Below are positions 6,489 to 12,641 of a stretch of DNA of 13,095 nucleotides, piece after piece; the first letter of the stretch is position 1, and each line of letters starts with the position of its first letter. Below the pieces are notes generated by a model. It ran no database searches and had not been told where the DNA came from. It saw nothing but the letters and a program-made list of their open reading frames with translations. The position numbers and the translations under genes are program-made. The stretch spans positions 1-13,095 of the forward strand of contig CAKONT010000011.1 in NCBI GenBank assembly GCA_934097255.1. The letters run 5' to 3'. This stretch comes from an uncultured Bacilli bacterium. Lineage in GTDB: Bacteria > Bacillota_I > Bacilli_A > RF39 > UBA660.

Positions 6489-6512
6489 CCCAATATCCCT
6501 CCTGTTATTTGT

Positions 6513-6542
6513 ATTTTATCATTTTTTTTAAAATAATGTAAG
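6513..6542 (-). promoter_or_regulatory. Candidate promoter of the CarD-family gene
   Basis: The reverse strand reads TGATAAAAT, an extended -10 (TAAAAT at 6518-6513), with a partial -35 CTTACA (6542-6537) 18 bp upstream. It sits between def and the CarD gene, suggesting independent expression; read-through from def is also possible because I see no hairpin between them. Confidence 0.5.
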
Positions 6543-6560
6543 TAAAAAAATAAAAAAGAC

Positions 6561-7112
6561 TTATATCGATCTATATTTATCAGCATCTTTATATGGGTCT
6601 TTTTTATCTATTCTATCGTAAAATAGTATTCCGTTTAAATGATCAATTTCGTGTTGAAAAGCAACAGATAATTCTTCTCTGGCACGGATTCTAATTTTTT
6701 TACCTTCAATGTCGTATCCTTCAACAGTTACTCTGGCATATCTTTTTACAATTCCTTCTACTTCACGATTAACGCTTAAACATCCTTCTCCTTCATCAAC
6801 ATAAATTATTTCTTCAGATGTACTAACAATTTTTGGATTAATGACTATATAGTTTTTAAATGTTTCTTTTATTTCTTGTTCGTGAACTATTACTATATAT
6901 CTTTTTAAAATACCAAGTTGTACAGCTGAAAAGCCCATACCTGGTCTTAATTTATATTTTTTAGCAAGCTTATCTATTTGACTATTTGTTAGATATTCCA
7001 CCATTAAATCAATTGCTTTTTTATCTTCATCAGTTAATGGAAATGTTACTTCTTTGCTCACTTGTCTTAGTCTTTTATCTTTTTCGTCTAGTATATCTTT
7101 ACACGCTAACAC
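6561..7112 (-). CDS. def: Peptide deformylase (type 2)
   Basis: Fe/Zn metallohydrolase that removes the formyl group from nascent protein N-termini at the ribosome. I choose the GTG at 7112: GAGGTGG (7118-7124) lies 5 nt upstream, whereas the longer GTG at 7121 falls inside that site. This gives 183 residues, typical of the Gram-positive type 2 group. Motif 1 is GMGFSAVQ (58-65), with Ser where GxGxAAxQ normally has the first Ala. Motif 2 is EGCLSV with ligand Cys111. Motif 3 is QHEIDHLNG with His154, Glu155 and His158. No fmt or priA neighbour is present; the CarD gene follows. It is probably expressed from its own extended -10. Confidence 0.96.
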   Translation of the reverse strand: MLACKDILDEKDKRLRQVSKEVTFPLTDEDKKAIDLMVEYLTNSQIDKLAKKYKLRPGMGFSAVQLGILKRYIVIVHEQEIKETFKNYIVINPKIVSTSEEIIYVDEGEGCLSVNREVEGIVKRYARVTVEGYDIEGKKIRIRAREELSVAFQHEIDHLNGILFYDRIDKKDPYKDADKYRSI

Positions 7113-7136
7113 CTTTACCACCTCAAAATTAAGTAT

Positions 7137-7145
7137 ATTTTACCA
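7137..7145 (-). promoter_or_regulatory. Extended -10 promoter of def
   Basis: The reverse strand reads TGGTAAAAT (7145-7137), an extended -10 with no good -35, directly after the yjcZ-like terminator. A short CACA-AAA-TGTG inverted repeat (7144-7154) touches it. Confidence 0.5.
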
Positions 7146-7154
7146 CAAAATGTG

Positions 7155-7194
7155 AAAAAAGGGAATAGTTTTTATATTTTAACTATTTCCCTTT
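7155..7194 (-). terminator. Terminator of the YjcZ-like gene
   Basis: On the reverse strand AAAGGGAAATAGTT (7194-7181) pairs with AACTATTCCCTTT (7170-7158) with one bulged base and a 10-nt loop, followed by a T-run (7160-7155). It lies 3 nt after the stop codon of the small gene and isolates it from def. Confidence 0.85.
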
Positions 7195-7197
7195 AAT

Positions 7198-7368
7198 CTA
7201 GTAATTCCAATTTCTGGCACCGATAATGATTATTAATAAGATGAACAAAACTAAAATAATTGCGTAATTGTTTCCGTATCCAGAACCACCGCACGCATAA
7301 GTAGTAACTGGAGCGTTGCAGCAACTTCCGGAATTACCATAACCGTAAGAGTTACCATAATAATACAT
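7198..7368 (-). CDS. YjcZ-like tiny transmembrane protein
   Basis: A 56-residue gene. It begins MYYYGNSYGYGNSGSCCNAP, a Gly/Tyr/Asn-rich stretch with cysteines 16, 17 and 26, and ends with a single hydrophobic segment (about 36-50, AIILVLFILLIIIIG) then ARNWNY and TAG. This Gly/Tyr-rich head plus FxLIVVLFILLIIVG-type tail is the hallmark of the YjcZ (tiny_TM_bacill) proteins known mostly from Bacillus, some called sporulation proteins; function is not established. The ATG at 7368 follows AGGAGG (7376-7381) by 7 nt. The gene has its own promoter candidate and a strong terminator, so it looks abundantly expressed and monocistronic. It is divergent from ftsW. A role in wall or spore assembly is inference. 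Confidence 0.85.
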   Translation of the reverse strand: MYYYGNSYGYGNSGSCCNAPVTTYACGGSGYGNNYAIILVLFILLIIIIGARNWNY

Positions 7369-7401
7369 AAAAACATCCTCCTTTGTTATCTAATATAGTT
7401 T

Positions 7402-7431
7402 ATTGTATTAAGTAAAGTTTTGACATTACAA
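7402..7431 (-). promoter_or_regulatory. Candidate promoter of the YjcZ-like gene
   Basis: The reverse strand reads TTGTAA (7431-7426), an 18-bp spacer and TACAAT (7407-7402). It overlaps the -35 box of the divergent ftsW promoter (7420-7425), so the two transcripts may compete. A sporulation sigma factor site cannot be excluded by eye. Confidence 0.5.
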
Positions 7432-7449
7432 AATCCCAAATTTTATAAT
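7420..7449 (+). promoter_or_regulatory. Promoter of ftsW (and perhaps comEA-comEC)
   Basis: Consensus TTGACA (7420-7425), an 18-bp spacer and consensus TATAAT (7444-7449), about 44 nt before the ribosome binding site. The strongest-looking promoter of the right half of the window. Confidence 0.8.
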
Positions 7450-7499
7450 AAAGTTTTATGTTTTCCTTAATTTATGTTATTATATAAGGGAGGATAGAT

Positions 7500-8624
7500 A
7501 TGAAAAAGTATTTAAAGTATATTGATAAAAAATTGTTTATAGCAACTATTATTTTATTTGTTTTTGGTTCTGTTATGGTTTTTTCAGCATCGAGTGTTTC
7601 CTCAATTGTCGATGGACTTAGTGCTGCTGTTTATTTTAAAAGACAGATACTTTTTTTATTTATAGGTTTTATTTGGTTTAACGTAATAATTAGAGTACCG
7701 ACAAATAAATATAAAAGGCTAATTTATCCCATGCTTATAGCAGTTGTTTCATTGCTTCTTGTTGCTCTTTTTTATTCAGTAGCTATAAATCAAACTTATG
7801 GTTGGATTAGAGTAGGTCCTTTTGGAATTCAGCCTAGTGAATTTGCTAAAATTGCGATGATTATCTATTTAAGTATTTTCTATGGTCAAGCAACAAGCGA
7901 AGAATTATCTAATAATAAAAGAAACTTTTTTTCTTTACTAATAATCGGTGCCATAACTTTTATAATAATTAGTCAAAATGATTACGGTACCGCTGCTATT
8001 TTACTCACTTTATCATTTTTTTTGTTCTTGATTTCTAATGTATCAAAAAAATTTAAGACAAGAATCATATTAACAGGAGCTATTTTAATGTCTACGGTAA
8101 TTTTTCTTGTTGCAACCGATTCTTTAAAAATAATAAGTAAAGATAAACTAGCAAGGTTTGATATACATGACCCTTGTGGTAGATATTTAGACGAAGGAAA
8201 CCAAGTATGCAATAGTATCATTGCTATAAATGGGGGAGGACTTTTTGGAAAAGGCTTAGGAAATAGTACACAAAAATATTTGTATTTGCCTGAATCACAT
8301 ACAGATTTTATCTTTGCTATATTAGTTGAAGAATTAGGATTTATATTTGGAATAATATTAATATTATTTTATATTTTTGTGTTAACTAGAATAGTTTTAG
8401 CAGGTAAAAGATCTAAAAATGATAGTCATGCTCTTATGTGTTACGGAATCTCTTTTTATATATTTTTACATATTATTGTTAACCTTGGTGGTGTAATGGG
8501 AATAATTCCAATCACAGGCGTACCACTTCCTTTTATGAGCTACGGTGGTAGTTTTACTGTGAGTTTGGTTACTGCTTTGTCAATTGTTCAAAGAATAAAT
8601 TATGAAAATAATAAAAATATTTAG
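7500..8624 (+). CDS. ftsW: FtsW/RodA/SpoVE-type peptidoglycan glycosyltransferase
   Basis: SEDS-family membrane enzyme that polymerises lipid II with a class B PBP. It has 374 residues and about ten TM segments. Signatures: MVFSASSVSS (26-35), YGWIRVGPFGIQPSEFAKIAMI (100-121), NDYGTAAILL, SHTDFIFAILVEELGFIFG (267-285) with the predicted catalytic Asp269, and the C-terminal GVPLPFMSYGGS (340-351). The large extracellular loop contains Cys226 and Cys237, eleven residues apart, unusual for this loop and able to form a disulfide. The ATG at 7500 follows AAGGGAGGA by 5 nt. FtsW and RodA are hard to separate by eye; the TYGWIRVGP/LPFMSYGGS form favours FtsW or SpoVE. comEA follows after 48 nt without a visible terminator. 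Confidence 0.9.
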   Translation: MKKYLKYIDKKLFIATIILFVFGSVMVFSASSVSSIVDGLSAAVYFKRQILFLFIGFIWFNVIIRVPTNKYKRLIYPMLIAVVSLLLVALFYSVAINQTYGWIRVGPFGIQPSEFAKIAMIIYLSIFYGQATSEELSNNKRNFFSLLIIGAITFIIISQNDYGTAAILLTLSFFLFLISNVSKKFKTRIILTGAILMSTVIFLVATDSLKIISKDKLARFDIHDPCGRYLDEGNQVCNSIIAINGGGLFGKGLGNSTQKYLYLPESHTDFIFAILVEELGFIFGIILILFYIFVLTRIVLAGKRSKNDSHALMCYGISFYIFLHIIVNLGGVMGIIPITGVPLPFMSYGGSFTVSLVTALSIVQRINYENNKNI

Positions 8625-8672
8625 GTTTAATATAAAAAAATAAAAATAATCTTTTAGGAGGTTATTTTTATT

Positions 8673-9341
8673 ATGGCAAATTTTATAGATGAAATAAAAG
8701 ATAATAAATTGTTATTATATAGTTTTATTATTATAATTGTTATTGTTTTGGTAATGGAAGGTTTTACTATTTATTATTTTAGTTTAAAAATTAATAGTAG
8801 TTCAAATACTTCTTCTTTAAAAGAAGAAAAATCAACTGATAAAAAAGAAATAAATAAGGTCGTAATTGATATAAAGGGTGCGGTAAATAGTCCAGGCACA
8901 TATGAATTAACAGATGAAAAAAGAGTAAGTGATGCGATAGAAATTGCTGATGGATTGCTTGATAATGCTTACACTAAAAATATAAACTTAAGTAAAAGAT
9001 TAACAGATGAAATGGTTATTGTTATTAATACAACTGATGAAATAAATAATCTTTTAAAAGAAAAAGAAGAAGAGCGTATTGCAGCTGATATTTGTTTAAA
9101 GGAATCTAGTAAGTATAATTGTTGTATAGAAGAAGAACAATCTACTACATCAAAAATATCTATTAATAATAGTAGTGTTGAAGAGCTTATGACGTTACCT
9201 GGAATAGGCAAAATGAAGGCAGAAAATATTATTAATTATAGAACAAATAATGGCCCATTTAAAAGTATTGAAGAAATAACTAAAGTTGAAGGCATTGGAG
9301 AATCTTTATATGCTCAAATTAAGGATCTTATTATTACGTGA
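8673..9341 (+). CDS. comEA: ComEA, helix-hairpin-helix DNA receptor for competence
   Basis: Membrane-anchored DNA-binding protein that captures double-stranded DNA outside the membrane and passes it to ComEC. It has 222 residues. TM anchor at about 14-36 (LLYSFIIIIVIVLVMEGFTIYYF); low-complexity Ser/Lys linker 40-60; SLBB domain about 62-120 (VVIDIKGAVNSPGTYELTDEKRVSDAI); acidic linker; tandem HhH domain about 162-221 with LPGIGKMKAENII and VEGIGESLYAQI hairpins. Exported cysteines 141, 150 and 151 are present. The ATG at 8673 has TTAGGAGGTT 10-11 nt upstream. The coding end overlaps the start of comEC, indicating translational coupling. Confidence 0.95.
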   Translation: MANFIDEIKDNKLLLYSFIIIIVIVLVMEGFTIYYFSLKINSSSNTSSLKEEKSTDKKEINKVVIDIKGAVNSPGTYELTDEKRVSDAIEIADGLLDNAYTKNINLSKRLTDEMVIVINTTDEINNLLKEKEEERIAADICLKESSKYNCCIEEEQSTTSKISINNSSVEELMTLPGIGKMKAENIINYRTNNGPFKSIEEITKVEGIGESLYAQIKDLIIT

Positions 9342-11397
9342 TAGTATCTTTTATATTATATTTTTAATTAGTGTTATGTTTTTACTTTTTACACTTTTTT
9401 TCTCTATAAAAAAAGATAATTTTTATCAAAATAAAATGAAAGCCAAAATAATAGATATAGAAAATAAAGATTATGGTTATAAACTAATCTTAAAAGAAAA
9501 AGAAAAAATATTAGGATTTTATTATATTGACGATAAAAATTATCAAAAAGAATTATTTTTAAAAGAATATGGTTTAGGAGATATCATTTTAGTAGAATAT
9601 GAAGATAAAAAGATTACTAATAATACAGTAGAAAATACATTTAATTATAAAAAGTATTTAAAATATAAAAAGATAAATAAAGTAATATCGATAAATAAAA
9701 TAGAATTAGTAAAAAAAAATAAAAATGTTTTTTATATAATAAAAAATCACTTACTTCTAAGAGCATTCAAACTAAAAAGAAGTTATCCTTATATAAGTTC
9801 TCTTTTATTTGGAGATAATAGTTATTTAAATTCAAATCTTGTTACTTCATTTAGAATGAATGGAATAAGTCATTTATTTGCCATTTCAGGGACACATGTT
9901 AGTGTATTTTTAAAAATTTTAGAAAAAATCTTAAAAAGAATCAAAATAAAGGAAGAAAAAAGAACTAATTTTAAAATATTATTTCTTTTGTTTTATATGT
10001 TTTTAACATCTTTTTGTTTATCTGTTGTTAGAAGTTCGTTATTTAATATATTTTTACTTATTAACAAAAAATATTATTTTCATATAAAATCATCTAACTT
10101 ACTTCTTTTATCTCTTGCTATTATGATTTTTTTTAATCCTTATTGTGTTTTTGATATAGGACTTCAATATTCTTTTATAATTAGTTTATCTCTAATTTTA
10201 ATGGGCGATTATTTAAATAGAGTAGATAATAAAATCTATAAACTTTTTTTAATATCTTTTATTTCTTTTTTAGTATCTATTCCTATTACAATTAAAAATT
10301 TTTATAGTTTGAATTTTATGGGTGTTATTTATAATCTTTTTTTTGTGCCATATATATCAAGTATTATTTTACCGCTTGTAATAATAAGTTATTGTTTGCC
10401 GTTTTTTGACATAATTCTTTATATTTTTACACTAATTTTAGAAAAAATATCTCTTTTTTTGTCGAAAATTGACATTTTAACTTTTTCGTTTTGTAAAATA
10501 AATGTGTTAATATTTATATTATATTATGTTTTTATAACTATATTTTTTTTAGGAATGATAAATAATAAAAAGAGAAATTATATGTTTCTAATTTTATTGT
10601 TAATTATCAATTATTTCTTTAAAACAAGTAGATTTGATTATGTAACTTTTTTTGATGTTGGGCAAGGAGACAGTATTTTTTTGTCAGTAAATAACACGTC
10701 AACATTAATAGACACAGGTGGTGTTGTCATGTCAACAAATGACAATAATTATGGTATTGCTAAAAACAAAATAGTGCCATATTTGAAGTCAATAGGAGTA
10801 AAAAAACTGGATAATTTAATAATTACACATGGAGATTATGATCATATGGGGGAGTCTATTTATTTAGTTAATAATTTTAAGGTAGATAAAGTTATATTTA
10901 ATTGTGGAAGTTTTAATAATTTAGAAAAAAATTTAATAAAAGTATTAGAAAATAAGAATATAAAATATTATTCATGTGTTAATGAAGTGAGTATTGGGAA
11001 ATATAAACTTCAGTTTTTAAATACTAAAGAATATGATAATGAAAATGATAATTCAAATGTAATTTATTTTAAATATCAAAATTATAAATTTTTGTTTATG
11101 GGGGATGCCGGAGTTGAAAAGGAAAAAGATATACTAAAAAAATATAAATTAGAAAATATAGATTTTTTAAAGGTTGGACATCATGGCTCGAATACATCAT
11201 CAAGTATGAAATTTATATATAGTATTAACCCTTTATATAGTTTAATAAGTGTCGGTGAAAATAATAAATATAATCATCCAAAGAAATCAGTTTTAGATAC
11301 TTTAAGTAATTCCAAAATATATAGAACTGATATGGATGGAAGTATTAAAGTAAAATTAAATAAAAATGGATATATAATTAAAACTTGTAATCCTTAA
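9310..11397 (+). CDS. comEC: ComEC, DNA-uptake channel with metallo-beta-lactamase-like domain
   Basis: Polytopic membrane protein forming the transformation channel for single-stranded DNA. From the ATG at 9310 it has 695 residues; GGAG at 9297-9300 lies 9 nt upstream, whereas the in-frame TTG at 9286 lacks a good site. It overlaps comEA by 32 nt. Layout: TM pair, N-terminal OB-like domain (about 40-140), Competence domain with FRMNGISHLFAISGTHVSVFL, a hydrophobic core of about nine helices, then the C-terminal beta-lactamase-like domain from FFDVGQGDS (Asp449) with HGDYDH (507-512), GDAG and GHHGS motifs intact. The metal-binding set suggests the nuclease-type domain is potentially active. 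comEB, often between comEA and comEC, is missing, as in several lineages. The frame is intact, so DNA uptake may be functional if type IV pilus genes exist elsewhere. Confidence 0.95.
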   Translation: MLKLRILLLRDSIFYIIFLISVMFLLFTLFFSIKKDNFYQNKMKAKIIDIENKDYGYKLILKEKEKILGFYYIDDKNYQKELFLKEYGLGDIILVEYEDKKITNNTVENTFNYKKYLKYKKINKVISINKIELVKKNKNVFYIIKNHLLLRAFKLKRSYPYISSLLFGDNSYLNSNLVTSFRMNGISHLFAISGTHVSVFLKILEKILKRIKIKEEKRTNFKILFLLFYMFLTSFCLSVVRSSLFNIFLLINKKYYFHIKSSNLLLLSLAIMIFFNPYCVFDIGLQYSFIISLSLILMGDYLNRVDNKIYKLFLISFISFLVSIPITIKNFYSLNFMGVIYNLFFVPYISSIILPLVIISYCLPFFDIILYIFTLILEKISLFLSKIDILTFSFCKINVLIFILYYVFITIFFLGMINNKKRNYMFLILLLIINYFFKTSRFDYVTFFDVGQGDSIFLSVNNTSTLIDTGGVVMSTNDNNYGIAKNKIVPYLKSIGVKKLDNLIITHGDYDHMGESIYLVNNFKVDKVIFNCGSFNNLEKNLIKVLENKNIKYYSCVNEVSIGKYKLQFLNTKEYDNENDNSNVIYFKYQNYKFLFMGDAGVEKEKDILKKYKLENIDFLKVGHHGSNTSSSMKFIYSINPLYSLISVGENNKYNHPKKSVLDTLSNSKIYRTDMDGSIKVKLNKNGYIIKTCNP

Positions 11398-11423
11398 GAG
11401 TCTTTTATGTCATTTTTGAAATA

Positions 11424-11453
11424 TTGAAAGGAAACTATTTGATATGTTAAAAT
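11424..11453 (+). promoter_or_regulatory. Promoter of the HExxH protein gene
   Basis: TTGAAA (11424-11429), an 18-bp spacer and TAAAAT (11448-11453) preceded by TGT, so the -10 is extended (TGTTAAAAT). The ribosome binding site AGGTGGTG (11460-11467) follows immediately. No terminator separates it from comEC, so partial read-through is possible. Confidence 0.65.
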
Positions 11454-11474
11454 AATAATAGGTGGTGCTTTTTT

Positions 11475-12317
11475 ATGAAAGAGTTAAATATGATGGAAGT
11501 ACATGAACGTTTGACTGAGAAAATTAAACAGTATATTTCTATAATAAAGGATGAGTATGGTTCTTATATGCCTATTGATGTTTTAAATTATTTAAATAGT
11601 ATAACGGATTTTAGTAAAATATTAAAGATATATGATTATGGTAGTGTTAATGCTTATGCAGTAGAACAAGAAGAAATTTGTATGCCATTATGTGCAGATA
11701 AAATATTAAATCAAGTAAGTAAAATACCGGGATATGGGATTAATAAAAATCATAAAGCGTATAATGATGACAATTTAGTAATTAACAATAATACATATTT
11801 AACGTATTTAACTCATGTTTTTATAAGCGGTACTAATGCTTATGGGTATTATGATGATTTGTTGTTACACGAAACTATGCACTTTTGTGGTAGCGATGGA
11901 AGTAGTGCACTAAAAGAGGGTTTAAACGAATTACTAACAAGGATGGTTGCAAAAAAATATAATCTTAGAACTAATTCTTGTGGATATCCAAAGGAAGTTC
12001 GTTTAGTTTATGAATTAATGAATTTATTTGGGGAAGATGTTGTTACAAAACTTGCTTTTATTCATGACCGTAAAAAAGAAGTAGAATTTTTAAAAGAAGA
12101 ACTTGGTGATTCTGCCGCAAAATTATATTTAGAAATATTGAAAGTAGTTGAAAAAGAATTTAGAGATAAATATTACGCCCATATGGATGATTTTTCAGGA
12201 GCACTCGGAATTGGTAAGAAAGTTTTATATTATAATAAAATAGATTACCAAAAAGCCTATCAAATAATTGATGATTATAAAAATGAAGCAAAAGCGAAAA
12301 ATACTTTAATGAAATAG
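11475..12317 (+). CDS. Putative cytoplasmic zinc metallopeptidase (HExxH) of unrecognised family
   Basis: I do not recognise the family. The 280-residue protein has no signal peptide and no membrane segment. It contains HETMH at 132-136 in the context YYDDLLLHETMHFCG, the classical HExxH zinc motif with Glu133 as base, and 11 residues later KEGLNELL with Glu148 (or Glu152) placed like the third ligand of gluzincins (compare NEGxxE in M1 peptidases). The N-terminal 60 residues are helical and charged. The segment 165-230 contains KEVRLVYELMNLFGEDVVTKLAFI and a long Glu/Lys helix. Six cysteines include 69, 73, 138 and 169. The ATG at 11475 follows AGGTGGTG by 7 nt. It has its own promoter and terminator. 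Peptidase function is inferred from the motif only; it could instead be a toxin- or immunity-type metalloprotein. Confidence 0.7.
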   Translation: MKELNMMEVHERLTEKIKQYISIIKDEYGSYMPIDVLNYLNSITDFSKILKIYDYGSVNAYAVEQEEICMPLCADKILNQVSKIPGYGINKNHKAYNDDNLVINNNTYLTYLTHVFISGTNAYGYYDDLLLHETMHFCGSDGSSALKEGLNELLTRMVAKKYNLRTNSCGYPKEVRLVYELMNLFGEDVVTKLAFIHDRKKEVEFLKEELGDSAAKLYLEILKVVEKEFRDKYYAHMDDFSGALGIGKKVLYYNKIDYQKAYQIIDDYKNEAKAKNTLMK

Positions 12318-12407
12318 TTTTTTAAAAAAATGTAACATATTATAAAATTGTTCCATAATATATATTAGAGCGCTTTTCGCTTTAGGCTTAAGCGTTTATA
12401 TAGATAT
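12318..12407 (+). other. 3' untranslated or small-RNA-like segment
   Basis: An AT-rich run followed by an island richer in G and C at 12368-12394 that holds two CGCTT copies (12371-12375, 12378-12382) and one AAGCG (12390-12394), allowing two alternative small hairpins just before the terminator. No reading frame with a ribosome binding site is visible. It may simply be the long 3' UTR of the HExxH gene or an independently made short RNA; no convincing promoter was found. Confidence 0.3.
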
Positions 12408-12433
12408 AGCAAGAAAAAATTTCTTGCTTTTTT
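12408..12433 (+). terminator. Terminator after the HExxH protein gene
   Basis: AGCAAGAAA (12408-12416), a short A loop and TTTCTTGCT (12420-12428), then a T-run to 12433: a perfect 9-bp stem with U-tract, 91 nt after the stop codon. Confidence 0.85.
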
Positions 12434-12467
12434 AAATTTTACTAAATATATAATTACAAATAAAAAA

Positions 12468-12517
12468 TTATATAAAAAAGACAATTTTGTTAAAAAGAAA
12501 TTGTCTTTTTTATATAA
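12468..12517. terminator. Long bidirectional terminator hairpin
   Basis: A perfect 20-bp stem (12468-12487 with 12498-12517; core AAAAAAGACAATTT / AAATTGTCTTTTTT) and a 10-nt loop. T-runs fall on both strands. It is the only hairpin with a U-tract for the radical SAM pseudogene on the reverse strand and a back-up for the forward strand. Confidence 0.8.
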
Positions 12518-12547
12518 ATACTTTTAAAAAAACATTTTTTCTTTCAT

Positions 12548-12576
12548 TTGCAATGCTAAAAAAAGTTTGTTAATCT
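12548..12576 (+). promoter_or_regulatory. Candidate forward promoter opposite the radical SAM gene end
   Basis: TTGCAA (12548-12553), a 17-bp spacer and TAATCT (12571-12576). It is directly followed by the ribosome binding site GAGGTGA (12583-12589), so a transcript would be nearly leader-free before the short frame at 12594 and would run antisense to the pseudogene. Confidence 0.4.
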
Positions 12577-12593
12577 TTTTTCGAGGTGAAAAA

Positions 12594-12641
12594 ATGAATA
12601 GATTACTAAAAGTTTTGACTTTTAAAATCGGGAATGAATGA
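12594..12641 (+). CDS. Possible 15-residue peptide or truncated gene start (MNRLLKVLTFKIGNE)
   Basis: The ATG at 12594 is preceded by GAGGTG with 5-nt spacing, as good as any translation start in the window. The frame stops at TGA (12639-12641) after 15 codons. Most of it lies antisense to the last codons of the radical SAM pseudogene, whose stop is at 12606-12608. The peptide is basic with a hydrophobic patch. It could be a small antisense-encoded peptide, the remnant of a gene cut off by rearrangement, or coincidence. Confidence 0.3.
   Translation: MNRLLKVLTFKIGNE

Noticed and set aside
7113..7121. Longer GTG start for def
   Set aside because: The GTG at 7121 is part of the GAGGTGG ribosome binding site that correctly spaces the GTG at 7112.
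9286..9309. TTG start of comEC at 9286
   Set aside because: No convincing ribosome binding site; the ATG at 9310 has GGAG 9 nt upstream and still overlaps comEA.
12360..12400. tRNA-like sequence in the GC-richer island
   Set aside because: No acceptor stem, GTTCRA-type T-loop or anticodon arm can be drawn.
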